DNA from: Xanthomonas boreopolis
GTDB taxonomy: Bacteria > Pseudomonadota > Gammaproteobacteria > Xanthomonadales > Xanthomonadaceae
Direction of reading: 5' to 3'
Length of the DNA stretch: 64,000 bases
Assembly (NCBI GenBank): GCA_014654535.1
Contig: BNBA01000009.1
Span: forward strand, 60,482-124,481
This document shows positions 26,629 to 34,935 of this stretch, piece after piece. A program made the position numbers and the translations under genes. Below the pieces are notes generated by a model that was not told the DNA's origin, searched no databases, and saw nothing but the letters and a program-made list of their open reading frames with translations. Each line of letters starts with the position of its first letter. Position 1 is the stretch's first letter.

Positions 26629-27963
26629 TCACGGCCGCTCGAACAACGCAATGCTTTCCACGTGCGCGGTATGCGGGAACATGTCCATCGCGCCGGCCGC
26701 CTTGAGCCTGAAGCCTTGTTCGTTGACCAGGTAACCGGCATCGCGCGCCAGCGAACCGGGATGGCAGCTGACGTAGACGATGCGGCCGAACTTCTTCAAC
26801 GGCAGCTGCTTGAGCACGTCGATCGCGCCGGAGCGCGGCGGATCCAGCAGCAGCTTGTCGAAGCCCTCGCGCATCCAGGGCGCGCCACGCTGGTCCTGGG
26901 TCAGGTCGGCCGCGAAGAACCGGGCATTGTCCAGGCCATTGCGTGCGGCGTTCTCCTTGGCCCGCGCCACCAGTCCCGCGTCGCCTTCCACGCCGACCAC
27001 CTCGCGCACGCCGCGCGCCAGCGGCAGGGTGAAGTTGCCGAGCCCGCAGAACAGGTCCAGCACGCGGTCCTCCGGGCCGGCATCGAGCAACGCCAGCGCG
27101 TGGGCGATCATCTTCTCGTTGAGCCTGGCGTTGACCTGGATGAAGTCCAGCGGACGGAACGCCAGTTCCACGTCCCAGTGCGGCAGCCGGAACGAGAGCG
27201 GCACCGGCTCGGCTTCCAGCGGATGCACGCTCTCCACCCCGCCCGGCTGCAGGAAGATCGCAAAGCCATGTTCCCGGCCGAACCGCGACAGCGCCAGGCG
27301 GTCGGCCTCGCTCAGCGGCTGCAGGTGGCGGAAGGTCAGCGCGATCGCCTCGTCGCCGGCGATGAACTCGATCTGCGGGATGTCGCGCTTGCCCTGCAGG
27401 CCTTCGACCAGTTCGGCCAGCGCCGATACCTTCTCGCCGATCCGGGGGATCACCGTATGGCAGACCGACAGGTCGGCGACGAAGCGCGGATCCTGCTCGC
27501 GGAAACCGACCAGCGTCTTGTCCTTCTTCTCGACCCGGCGCACCGAGAACCGGCCCTTGCGGCGGTAACCCCAGCTGTCGCCGGCCAGCACCGGCAGCAC
27601 GGCCTCGGGGCTGACGTGGCCGATCCGCTCCAGGTTCTCCATCAGCACGCGCTGCTTGGCGACGATCTGCTTGCCCTCGTCCAGGTGCTGCAGCACGCAG
27701 CCGGCGCAGACGCCGAAGTGCGGGCAGCGCGGGGCGACGCGGTCCGGCGAGGCCGCCAGCACCTCGACCGTCCTGGCCTCGTCGAAATGGCGGCTGCGGG
27801 CGGTCGGCTCGGCCAGCACCGTCTCGCCCGGCAGCGCGCCGCTGACGAAGGTCACCTTGCCGCCCTCGCCGTCGCGGCGGGCCACGCCGCGGCCGTCGTG
27901 GCTCAGGTCGGTGATGTCGGTCTGGAAAGGGGTACGGTCGAAGCGGTTTCTGGATCTGGCCAC
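26629..27963 (-). CDS. rlmD: 23S rRNA (uracil-1939-C5)-methyltransferase RlmD
   Basis: 444 residues if started at the GTG 27963; no ATG is available close to the conserved start, and longer frames run into the divergent gene. A TRAM domain at about 10-70 is followed by the 4Fe-4S cysteines C80, C86, C89 and C168 (CPHFGVCAGC, SVCHT). The methyltransferase domain has LDLFCGLGNFTLPLA, DPPRSG, the catalytic Cys400 (YVSCHPGSLARD) and the general base Glu436 (HVESIALF). It methylates U1939 of 23S rRNA with SAM. Confidence 0.93.
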   Translation of the reverse strand: MARSRNRFDRTPFQTDITDLSHDGRGVARRDGEGGKVTFVSGALPGETVLAEPTARSRHFDEARTVEVLAASPDRVAPRCPHFGVCAGCVLQHLDEGKQIVAKQRVLMENLERIGHVSPEAVLPVLAGDSWGYRRKGRFSVRRVEKKDKTLVGFREQDPRFVADLSVCHTVIPRIGEKVSALAELVEGLQGKRDIPQIEFIAGDEAIALTFRHLQPLSEADRLALSRFGREHGFAIFLQPGGVESVHPLEAEPVPLSFRLPHWDVELAFRPLDFIQVNARLNEKMIAHALALLDAGPEDRVLDLFCGLGNFTLPLARGVREVVGVEGDAGLVARAKENAARNGLDNARFFAADLTQDQRGAPWMREGFDKLLLDPPRSGAIDVLKQLPLKKFGRIVYVSCHPGSLARDAGYLVNEQGFRLKAAGAMDMFPHTAHVESIALFERP

Positions 27964-28122
27964 GTGGCGGAACGGCTGCGGGCGGACAAAGGGCGCGTAT
28001 TGTCGCAGAACCCGCCGGCGGGGCGCCCGGCGCCCGTTCATTGTCGTTTGTGCCAAGGAACGGCAAACTGCTCCCCGGCAGCGAACGCTAAGCTGCCGGA
28101 AGCTGACATGGAGGCAGCATCG

Positions 28123-28824
28123 ATGGCACTGGAATCCACTCCCCGTCTCTTGCTGGTCGAAGACGACCCGATCAGCAGCGGTTTCTTCAGGATCGCGCTG
28201 GAAGCGCTGCCGGCCGAAGTCGACTGCTGCGACTCGAAAGCCTCGGCCCTGGCGCTGGCCGCCCACCACGACTACGACCTGGCCCTGATCGACGTGAACC
28301 TGCCGGACGGCAATGGCACGGAGCTGCTGGCTTCGCTGCGCGATGGCCACCAGCACCTGCCCGCCCTGGCGCATACCGCGGAACTGTCCGCCGACGCCCA
28401 GCGCGACCTGCGCGACAACGGCTTCCTCGACGTCCTGGTCAAGCCGCTCTCGACCGACCGGCTGCTGCAGGCGGTGCGCCGCGGGCTGACCCGGAGCCGC
28501 ACCGCGGCGCTGGAGGCCACCTCGAGCGAGCACGACTGGGACGAGGACGCGGCGCTGCTCGCGCTCAACGGCCAGCAAGGCCACCTCGATGCGCTGCGCG
28601 AGCTGTTCCTGGCCGAACTGCCCGCCACCCGCGACGCGATCGTGTCCGCGCTGGAACTCGACGATACCCAGGCGCTGCGCAACCACCTGCACCGGCTGCA
28701 GGCCAGCTGCGGATTCGTCGGGGCGGCCCGGCTGGCAGGGGCGGTGCGGCAACTGCGCAACGATCCACGCTCGTCGCAGGCCCGCGCCGCCTTCCACGAG
28801 GCGGTGTCGGCACTTCTGCGCTGA
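28123..28824 (+). CDS. Orphan receiver-Hpt phosphorelay protein
   Basis: 233 residues from the ATG at 28123, chosen because GGAGG lies eight bases before it; an ATG at 28108 is an alternative. The receiver domain (about 8-120) has acidic LLLVEDD, phospho-acceptor Asp57 (ALIDVNLPDG), Thr85 and Lys107 (VLVKPL). A C-terminal Hpt domain (about 140-233) has the phospho-acceptor His190 in HLHRLQASCGFVGAARL. There is no output domain and no kinase nearby, so it would be an intermediate relay in a multi-step phosphorelay. The partner kinase and regulator must lie outside the window. Confidence 0.82.
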   Translation: MALESTPRLLLVEDDPISSGFFRIALEALPAEVDCCDSKASALALAAHHDYDLALIDVNLPDGNGTELLASLRDGHQHLPALAHTAELSADAQRDLRDNGFLDVLVKPLSTDRLLQAVRRGLTRSRTAALEATSSEHDWDEDAALLALNGQQGHLDALRELFLAELPATRDAIVSALELDDTQALRNHLHRLQASCGFVGAARLAGAVRQLRNDPRSSQARAAFHEAVSALLR

Positions 28825-28917
28825 TCCCGGGTTCGGGTGAAAGCCTGTCGCCGCTCCTCCTCCGGAGCGGCCCCACGTCGCCGATCGACGGGAACGGTGT
28901 CTTCGCCGCCGCGGGGC

Positions 28918-29676
28918 TCAATCCGGCCCAGGCGCCTCCGGATCCCGCGTTCCCAATCCCGCATCCCGGCTCCACCCCAGCATCTCCCAGGACTTCAAGC
29001 CGCGGCCCCCGAGGTGGTGCATCAGCACGGCCCGCATGCTGCGCCGCAACCCGGCCATGTCGTCCGCGACCGGCCGCTCGTCGGCCGCCAGCGCCAGCAG
29101 CGCGCGTCCAGTCGCGCTCTCGTGGCGGTCCCGCGGTCCGCGCTCGCTCAGCAGGCGCCGGGGGCCGTCGGCAGGATCGAGCAGGTAGCGCGCCGCCGGA
29201 TCGATCGGCGCCCCGTCCGCATCGTGCTGCAGGTCGAAACCGAAGCCCAGGATCTCCAGCAGATCGCGCTCGAACCGGCGCAAGGTCCAGGCCAGGGTAC
29301 CGGGGTCGGCCAGCCGCTCGCGCACCTGGCCGTAGAGCTCATGCAGCTCCGGCAGCGGGTCGTGGCGCGGGGCCAGCCGCAGCAGCAGTTCGTTGACGTA
29401 GAACCCCGCCAGCATCGCATCGCCGGCCAGACGCGGCGCGGCGTCCAGGGCCTCGGCCTGCCGCAACTGGGCCAGCTCGCCGCGCTGCACCGCGCTGAAT
29501 ACGATCGCCTGCAACGGCTGCAGCGCCGCCCGCAGCGCCTGCTGCTTCGGCCCCTGCACGCCGCGAGCGATCAAGCCCAGCCGGCCATGCTCGCGGGTCA
29601 GCACCTCCACCAGCAGGCTGGTCTCGCGCCACGGCCGGGCATGCAGGACGAAAGCGGGCTCGTGCTCGATCAGCAT
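28918..29676 (-). CDS. recO: DNA repair protein RecO
   Basis: 252 residues. The N-terminal OB-fold begins [35 protein letters not shown]; the helical part contains [23 protein letters not shown], and the late section is [20 protein letters not shown]. RecO works with RecF and RecR to load RecA on gaps. The last residues ([10 protein letters not shown] and on) are encoded by a degenerate 7-bp array at 28940-28967 and look like an acquired tail. It is normally contiguous with era; here a 379-base repeat-filled gap separates them. Confidence 0.93.
   Translation of the reverse strand: MLIEHEPAFVLHARPWRETSLLVEVLTREHGRLGLIARGVQGPKQQALRAALQPLQAIVFSAVQRGELAQLRQAEALDAAPRLAGDAMLAGFYVNELLLRLAPRHDPLPELHELYGQVRERLADPGTLAWTLRRFERDLLEILGFGFDLQHDADGAPIDPAARYLLDPADGPRRLLSERGPRDRHESATGRALLALAADERPVADDMAGLRRSMRAVLMHHLGGRGLKSWEMLGWSRDAGLGTRDPEAPGPD
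28940..28967. repeat. Degenerate heptamer array inside the recO 3' end
   Basis: On the minus strand four units read GGGATGC, GGGATTG, GGAACGC, GGGATCC. They share the period and GGGAT core of the arrays at 26422, 32857 and 32914, but here they are in frame within the recO coding sequence. Confidence 0.75.
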
Positions 29677-29688
29677 GGGGATCTCGAG

Positions 29689-29762
29689 GGGGCTCGGGGC
29701 TCGGGGCTCGGGGCTCGGGGCTCGGGGCTCGGGGCTCGGGGCTCGGGGCTCGGGGCTCGGGG
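29689..29762. repeat. Heptamer array GGGGCTC x10 (repeat B)
   Basis: Ten exact 7-bp copies plus GGGG lie 12 bases upstream of the recO start codon. The unit shares the period and GGG--TC frame of the GGGATTC arrays. The perfect identity suggests recent slippage expansion. Confidence 0.97.
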
Positions 29763-29827
29763 AAGCATCTTTGCCCGAGTTTGAGTGTCAAGCGACCTGA
29801 CGCTTTTTCTGCAGGTTTTTTGCTTTC

Positions 29828-29894
29828 TGTGGGAGGGACTTCAGTCCCGACGGATGGCCGGCAAAGCCCTGTCGGGACTGAAGTCCCTCCCACA
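29828..29894. repeat. REP-like palindrome B, perfect 24-bp arms
   Basis: Arms 29828-29851 and 29871-29894 are exact reverse complements around a 19-bp centre; the core is GGGAGGGACTTCAGTCCCGA. In RNA it would form a very stable stem-loop in the era-recO transcript. Confidence 0.95.
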
Positions 29895-29975
29895 ACGACG
29901 CCCGATCGAAGCGGGCTTGTCGTTTTGCCGGGCCACCAGTTCCCGTCCCTGGCTCCGGCTTCTCCGGTGAAGCCT

Positions 29976-29998
29976 GTCGGGGCTGAAACCCCTCCTAC
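29976..29998. repeat. Single REP-like half-site
   Basis: One arm of a related repeat, read on the minus strand as GTAGGAGGGGTTTCAGCCCC, lies alone between palindrome B and era. It resembles the GTAGGAG-type repeats of Xanthomonadaceae and is a different subtype from the neighbouring palindrome. Confidence 0.7.
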
Positions 29999-30055
29999 GG
30001 CAGCACTCGACCCGGAGCAGGCATTTCGAGTCCCTGGGCCCCGGCCGCGGGGGCC

Positions 30056-30964
30056 TCACTCGTACCCGAACGCCTTCAGCGCCGACTCGTCGTCCGACCA
30101 GCCCTCGCGCACCCGCACCCAGGTTTCCAGGAACACCTTCGCGCCGAACAGGCGCTCCATCTGCTGGCGCGCCTTGGCACCGATTTCCTTCAGGCGGGTG
30201 CCGCCCTTGCCGATCACGATCGCCTTCTGGCCCTCGCGCTCGACCCAGATCACCGCGCCGATCCGCAGCAGGTTGCCGTCCTCGGCGAAGCGCTCGATCT
30301 CCACCGTGGTCGCGTACGGCAGCTCCTCGCCCAACTGGCGCATCAGCTGCTCGCGGACCAGCTCGCCGGCCAGGAAGCGCTGGCTGCGGTCGGTGATCTC
30401 GTCCTCGCCGAACATCGGCGGCGCCTCGGGCAGCAACGCGAGCACGTCCTTGACCAGCGCTTCCAGGCCCTTGCGCTTGAGCGCCGAGACCGGGTGCACC
30501 GCCGCGAACGCGCGGCCCTCGCTGACCTGCGCCAGGAACGGCAGCAGCGAACTCTTGTCCTTGAGCCGGTCGACCTTGTTGACGATCAGCACCACCGGAA
30601 TGCCGGCGTCGCTGAGCACGTTGTAGGCCAGCGTGTCCTCCTCGTCCCAGCGCCCGGCCTCGATCACCAGCAACGCCGCGTCGACGTCCTCCAGCGAGCC
30701 GCGCGCGGCCCGGTTCATCACCCGGCTCATCGCCGAGGCCTTGAACTTGCCCTGCTCGCGGTGCAGGCCCGGGGTGTCGACCAGCACGATCTGCCCGGCC
30801 GGGAAGGTCGCGATGCCCAGCAGGCGATGCCGGGTGGTCTGCGGCCGGTTGGAGACGATGCTGACCTTGGCGCCGACCAATGCATTGGTCAGGGTCGACT
30901 TGCCCACGTTGGGGCGACCGATCACGGCAACGCTGCCGCAACGATGGGAAGGATTGTCGCTCAC
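30056..30964 (-). CDS. era: GTPase Era
   Basis: 302 residues from a GTG at 30964 that overlaps the rnc stop (GTGA). G1 [10 protein letters not shown]3 VDTPG, G4 NKVD, then the C-terminal KH domain with [20 protein letters not shown]. It binds the 3' end of 16S rRNA and helps mature the small subunit. The coupled rnc-era order is conserved. Downstream recO is separated by repeats. Confidence 0.97.
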   Translation of the reverse strand: MSDNPSHRCGSVAVIGRPNVGKSTLTNALVGAKVSIVSNRPQTTRHRLLGIATFPAGQIVLVDTPGLHREQGKFKASAMSRVMNRAARGSLEDVDAALLVIEAGRWDEEDTLAYNVLSDAGIPVVLIVNKVDRLKDKSSLLPFLAQVSEGRAFAAVHPVSALKRKGLEALVKDVLALLPEAPPMFGEDEITDRSQRFLAGELVREQLMRQLGEELPYATTVEIERFAEDGNLLRIGAVIWVEREGQKAIVIGKGGTRLKEIGAKARQQMERLFGAKVFLETWVRVREGWSDDESALKAFGYE

Positions 30965-31644
30965 TTGCTCGGATCCAGTTGGCGGATGAGGGCGGCCGCG
31001 GCCTGCTGTTCGGCGAGCCGGCGCGAGGTGCCCTCGCCCTCGGCCCGCAGCGGCGGATCGCCCAGGGTGCAGGCTACCCGGAAATGCTTGGCGTGGTCGT
31101 CGCCGCTCTCGGAAATCAGTTCATAGGCCGGCAGCGGCCGCTGCCGCGCCTGCAACCACTCCTGCAGCCGGGTCTTGGCGTCCTTTTCGGGCTTGCCGAC
31201 CGGCAGCGCGGCCAGCGCGCCCTCGAACCACGGCAACACGACCCTGCGGCACGCCTCGAAGCCGGCGTCGAGGTAGATCGCCGCGACCACCGCCTCCACC
31301 GCGTCGGCGATGATCGAATCGCGACGGTGTCCACCGGACTTCATTTCGCCCGGCCCGAGCGTGAGCCGCTCGCCGAGCTGCAGTTCGCGCCCGATCGCGG
31401 CCAGCGAGGCCTCGCGCACCAACTCGGCCCGCGCCCGGGTCAACGCACCCTCGTCGGCCTTCGGCCAGCGCAGGTAGAGCGCCTCGGCGACCAGCAGGTT
31501 GACGATGCCATCGCCGAGGAATTCCAGGCGTTCGTTGTGCGGGGCCCCGGCGCTGCGATGCGTCAGGGCCTGCTTCAGCAGCTCCGGATCGGCGAACGCA
31601 TGGCCGATCCGGTCGCCGCGCCGAACGGTCTTACTGCTCACCAC
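30961..31644 (-). CDS. rnc: Ribonuclease III
   Basis: 227 residues from a GTG at 31644 (a second GTG follows at once). The catalytic signature is NERLEFLGD with the second acidic set in [13 protein letters not shown]; the dsRNA-binding domain occupies the last 70 residues ([14 protein letters not shown]). It processes rRNA precursors and double-stranded regulatory RNA. The start lies inside the end of the DUF4845 gene (14-base overlap), and the stop overlaps era, so the three are translationally coupled. The strong hairpins in this operon are natural candidate substrates. Confidence 0.97.
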   Translation of the reverse strand: MVSSKTVRRGDRIGHAFADPELLKQALTHRSAGAPHNERLEFLGDGIVNLLVAEALYLRWPKADEGALTRARAELVREASLAAIGRELQLGERLTLGPGEMKSGGHRRDSIIADAVEAVVAAIYLDAGFEACRRVVLPWFEGALAALPVGKPEKDAKTRLQEWLQARQRPLPAYELISESGDDHAKHFRVACTLGDPPLRAEGEGTSRRLAEQQAAAALIRQLDPSK

Positions 31645-32011
31645 CGCGCCTGGTCAGGTCCTGGGTGCTTTCGAACTTGCCGACCACGTCGAGGTTGCCG
31701 ACCAGCGGACGGCGTACCTCGTAGGCCACCTTCATGCGCCAGCCCCCGTCGATGCGCTCGAACTTCACGTCGTCCTTCTTCACGTTCTCGGAGTAGTTGA
31801 TGTACAGGCGGCGGAAGAACAGGTCCTGCACCTTGCCCGGGTCCATGTCGCCGCTGCCCGGCTCGTTGGCCAGGCTCTTCATGGCCGTGCGCACCGAGTA
31901 GTACTCCTGGTACATCGGGAACAGCTTCATGCCGATGTAGACGGCGAACCCCACCACCGCCAGCACCACCACGAACGACAACAGCGTCATCCCACCCTGA
32001 TCGCGCTTCAT
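31631..32011 (-). CDS. DUF4845 membrane-anchored protein
   Basis: 126 residues from the ATG at 32011 behind GGGGAGACG. A single N-terminal membrane helix ([23 protein letters not shown]) follows MKRDQGGMT; the rest is periplasmic or soluble. The first residues resemble a pilin-like leader (GGMTLLSF), though the peptidase site is not typical. Family members sit between lepB and rnc in many gammaproteobacteria and are of unknown function. Confidence 0.85.
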   Translation of the reverse strand: MKRDQGGMTLLSFVVVLAVVGFAVYIGMKLFPMYQEYYSVRTAMKSLANEPGSGDMDPGKVQDLFFRRLYINYSENVKKDDVKFERIDGGWRMKVAYEVRRPLVGNLDVVGKFESTQDLTRRGGEQ

Positions 32012-32038
32012 ACGTCTCCCCTGCACGCCCCAACGTGC

Positions 32039-32839
32039 TTATTGAATACCTGTCCCGATCCGCGACGGATCGAAACTCCCCTTGCAGAACCAGCCCTCGC
32101 AGTTCAGCCAGATCAGGAACGCCTTGCCGCGGAGGTTCGCCTCCGGCAGGAAATGCGTCTGGGTCCAGAACCGGCTGTCCTCGCTATTGTCGCGATTGTC
32201 CCCCATCACGAAATACTGGCCCGGCGGCACCACCCAGTCGCCCTGGCCGGCCGGATTGGCGCGGTCGATCCATTCCAGCACGGTGTGCGGGCGGCCCGGC
32301 AGGTCCTCGGTCAGCAACGTGGTCCCGGTCATCTCGGCACCGCGGCCCTTGCCGATGTACTCGCCCTTGACCTGGTACTTCATCGGCTCGCCGTTGATGT
32401 ACAGGGTATCGCCGTGGAACCCGATGCGGTCGCCCGGCAGGCCGACCACGCGCTTGATCCAGTTCTCGTCCGGGCGGTGCGGCGGCTTGAACACCACCAC
32501 GTCGCCGCGCCTGGGCTCGCCGGTCGGGATGATCTTGGTATTGGTGATCGGCAGGCGGAAACCGTAGGCGAACTTGTTGACCAGGATGAAGTCGCCGATC
32601 AGCAGGTTCGGCATCATCGAACTGGACGGGATCTTGTACGGCTCGGCCACGAAGCTGCGCAGGACCAGCACCACCGCCAGCACCGGGAAGAACGCCTTGG
32701 AGTAGTCCACGATCGCCGGCTCGGTGTCGAGCAGGCCCGCCTTGCTGGCGCGGCGCTTGGCGAGGAACAGCTTGTCCAGCAGCCAGATGAAGCCGGTACC
32801 CAGCGTGAGCACCACCAGCGCGATTTCAAACCATTTCAT
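32039..32839 (-). CDS. lepB: Signal peptidase I
   Basis: 266 residues with two N-terminal membrane segments. Catalytic Ser74 is in PSSSMMP and general base Lys129 in WIKRVVGLPGD; box E is MGDNRDNSEDSR. It cleaves secretory signal peptides on the periplasmic face. It follows lepA, as usual, but an inverted heptamer pair (32857-32941) fills the intercistronic gap. It may also process the many exported proteins in this window. Confidence 0.97.
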   Translation of the reverse strand: MKWFEIALVVLTLGTGFIWLLDKLFLAKRRASKAGLLDTEPAIVDYSKAFFPVLAVVLVLRSFVAEPYKIPSSSMMPNLLIGDFILVNKFAYGFRLPITNTKIIPTGEPRRGDVVVFKPPHRPDENWIKRVVGLPGDRIGFHGDTLYINGEPMKYQVKGEYIGKGRGAEMTGTTLLTEDLPGRPHTVLEWIDRANPAGQGDWVVPPGQYFVMGDNRDNSEDSRFWTQTHFLPEANLRGKAFLIWLNCEGWFCKGSFDPSRIGTGIQ

Positions 32840-32856
32840 TCGGGTTCCTTCGGAAC

Positions 32857-32941
32857 GGGATTCGGGAGTCGGGATTGGGGATTAGCAAGAGCGGGGCCGG
32901 CTTGCGCTTTTGCCAATCCCGACTCCCGAATCCCTAATCCC
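32857..32941. repeat. Inverted pair of heptamer arrays between lepA and lepB
   Basis: Left array 32857-32884 (GGGATTC, GGGAGTC, GGGATTG, GGGATTA) and right array 32914-32941 in the opposite sense. The segments 32857-32877 and 32914-32934 are exact 21-bp inverted repeats separated by 36 bp. The lepA-lepB transcript would fold here into a long hairpin. Confidence 0.93.
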
Positions 32942-32944
32942 GTT

Positions 32945-34753
32945 TCACTTGTTGTCCATCTGCAACACGGCCAGGAAGGCTTCCTGCGGGATCTCCACGC
33001 GGCCGACCTGCTTCATCCGCTTCTTGCCTTCCTTCTGTTTCTCCAGCAGCTTCTTCTTGCGCGAAACGTCGCCACCATAGCACTTGGCCAGCACGTTCTT
33101 GCGCATCGCCTTGACCGTGGTGCGGGCGATGATCTGCGAGCCGATCGCGGCCTGGATCGCGACGTCGAACATCTGCCGCGGGATCAGGTCCTTCATCTTC
33201 TCGCACAGCTCGCGGCCGCGCCGGTCGGCATGGCTGCGGTGCGCGATCAGCGACAGCGCATCGACCTTGTCGCCGTTGATCAGCACGTCCACGCGCACGA
33301 ACGGGCCGGCGTCGAAGCGCACGAAGCTGTAGTCCAGCGAGGCGTAGCCGCGGCTGACCGACTTGAGCTTGTCGAAGAAGTCCAGCACCACCTCGGCCAT
33401 CGGCAGCTCGTAGCTGATCTGCACCTGGCTGCCGAGGTAGTTGATCCCCAGCTGGGTGCCGCGCTTCTCCTCGCACAGCTTGATGATGTTGCCGATGTAC
33501 TCCTCGGGCGTGAGGATGTTGGCGCGGATGATCGGCTCGCGGATCTCCTCGACGTGGTTCACCGGCGGCAGCTTGGCCGGGTTGTCCATCATCACGATCG
33601 AGCCGTCGGTCTTGAGCACCTCGTAGATCACCGTCGGCGCGGTGGTGATCAGGTCCAGGTCGTACTCGCGCTCCAGCCGCTCCTGCACGATTTCCATGTG
33701 CAGCATGCCGAGGAAGCCGCAGCGGAAGCCGAAGCCCATCGCCTCGGAGCTTTCCGGCTCGAAGCGCAGCGCCGCGTCGTTCAGGCGCAGCTTCTCCAGC
33801 GCCTCGCGCAGGTCCGGGTAATCCTCGGCATCGACCGGGAACAGGCCGGCGAACACGCGCGGCTGCATTTCCTGGAAGCCGGGCAGCGGCTTGGGCGCCG
33901 GATCGCCGGCCAGGGTCAGGGTGTCGCCGACCGGCGCGCCGTGGACGTCCTTGATCGAGGCGGTGACCCAGCCCACCTCGCCTGCGGACAACTTCGGCAG
34001 CACCTTGCGCTTGGGCGTGAACACGCCCACCGCGTCGACCTGGTGGTTGCGTCCGGTGGACATCACCAGCAGCTTGTCGCCGGGCTTGATCTCGCCCTGC
34101 ATCACGCGCACCAGCGAGACCACGCCCAGGTAGTTGTCGAACCAGGAATCGATGATCAGCGCCTGCAGCTTGTCGGTATCGCGCGGCTGCGGCGGCGGGA
34201 TGCGGTGGACGATGGCCTCGAGCACCTGCTCGACGTTCAGGCCGGTCTTGGCGCTGACCGCGACCGCGTCGGCGGCGTCGATGCCGATCACCGCCTCGAT
34301 CTCGGCCTTGGCGCGCTCGGTGTCGGCGGTCGGCAGGTCGATCTTGTTGAGCACCGGGACCACTTCCAGGCCCTGCTCCACCGCGGTGTAGCAGTTGGCC
34401 ACCGACTGCGCTTCCACGCCCTGGGCCGCATCGACCACCAGCAGCGCGCCTTCGCAGGCGGCCAGCGAGCGGCTGACCTCGTAGGAGAAGTCGACGTGCC
34501 CCGGGGTATCGATGAAGTTCAGGTGGTAGACCTGCCCGTCCCGCGCCTTGTAAGGCAGCGATACGGACTGGGCCTTGATGGTGATGCCGCGCTCGCGCTC
34601 GATCGGGTTGGAGTCGAGCACCTGCGCTTCCATCTCGCGGGCCTCGAGCCCGCCGCAGAGCTGGATGATGCGGTCAGCGAGCGTGGACTTGCCGTGGTCG
34701 ACGTGGGCGATGATGGAGAAGTTGCGGATGTTCCGCATCGAATCGGATGACAT
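32945..34753 (-). CDS. lepA: Elongation factor 4 (LepA)
   Basis: 602 residues. The G-domain has AHVDHGKST and NKIDLPTAD; domains II, III/V follow, and the LepA-specific C-terminus ends [26 protein letters not shown]. It back-translocates ribosomes or assists biogenesis at the membrane. Starts at 34753 (MSSDSMRN) or 34738 are both possible; neither has a clear ribosome site. It is part of the rpoE-rseA-mucD-lepA-lepB unit. Confidence 0.97.
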   Translation of the reverse strand: MSSDSMRNIRNFSIIAHVDHGKSTLADRIIQLCGGLEAREMEAQVLDSNPIERERGITIKAQSVSLPYKARDGQVYHLNFIDTPGHVDFSYEVSRSLAACEGALLVVDAAQGVEAQSVANCYTAVEQGLEVVPVLNKIDLPTADTERAKAEIEAVIGIDAADAVAVSAKTGLNVEQVLEAIVHRIPPPQPRDTDKLQALIIDSWFDNYLGVVSLVRVMQGEIKPGDKLLVMSTGRNHQVDAVGVFTPKRKVLPKLSAGEVGWVTASIKDVHGAPVGDTLTLAGDPAPKPLPGFQEMQPRVFAGLFPVDAEDYPDLREALEKLRLNDAALRFEPESSEAMGFGFRCGFLGMLHMEIVQERLEREYDLDLITTAPTVIYEVLKTDGSIVMMDNPAKLPPVNHVEEIREPIIRANILTPEEYIGNIIKLCEEKRGTQLGINYLGSQVQISYELPMAEVVLDFFDKLKSVSRGYASLDYSFVRFDAGPFVRVDVLINGDKVDALSLIAHRSHADRRGRELCEKMKDLIPRQMFDVAIQAAIGSQIIARTTVKAMRKNVLAKCYGGDVSRKKKLLEKQKEGKKRMKQVGRVEIPQEAFLAVLQMDNK

Positions 34754-34900
34754 GGAGGTGGGCGGCGGCGCAGCCGTCGTCAGGATAACGCCGCATTATC
34801 GCACGAGCGGCCCGGTGGCGCCCGCCCGGCCTCCCTGCAGGAGCGGGGCCGGCCGCGGCGGGGTCCGAGCGCCGTCCGCCGAAGCCGCCCCTGCGGCTGC

Positions 34901-34926
34901 GTGCCCGCCGCGGCCGCGGCGGGCAC
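34901..34926. repeat. 26-bp perfect GC palindrome between mucD and lepA
   Basis: The 26 bases read identically on both strands (halves GTGCCCGCCGCGG and its complement) and lie nine bases after the mucD stop in the direction of transcription. Being without a loop it would form a stem with a tight turn; a terminator-like or processing role is possible, with no T-run. Confidence 0.8.
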
Positions 34927-34935
34927 GGGGCGACA

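Larger units (their letters stand above)
29677..30055. other. 379-bp repeat-filled gap between era and recO
   Basis: There is no gene here. From recO towards era it holds a 10-copy heptamer array, a spacer with CATCTTTGCC, the perfect palindrome, a single half-site (29976-29998) and a GC-rich hairpin next to the era stop. In the usual operon these genes are adjacent, so the gap is an insertion of repetitive DNA. Confidence 0.9.

Noticed and set aside
24046..28824. 1592-codon open frame on the plus strand opposite nagZ, DsbA-like, CYTH and rlmD
   Set aside because: Antisense shadow from high GC codon use; only its last part (28123-28824) is the real receiver-Hpt gene.
29689..29762. CRISPR array
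   Set aside because: Seven-base units without spacers and no cas genes; a simple tandem repeat.
31499..34750. 1083-codon plus-strand frame opposite lepB and lepA
   Set aside because: Shadow of well-recognised LepB and LepA; His/Val/Leu-rich without motifs.
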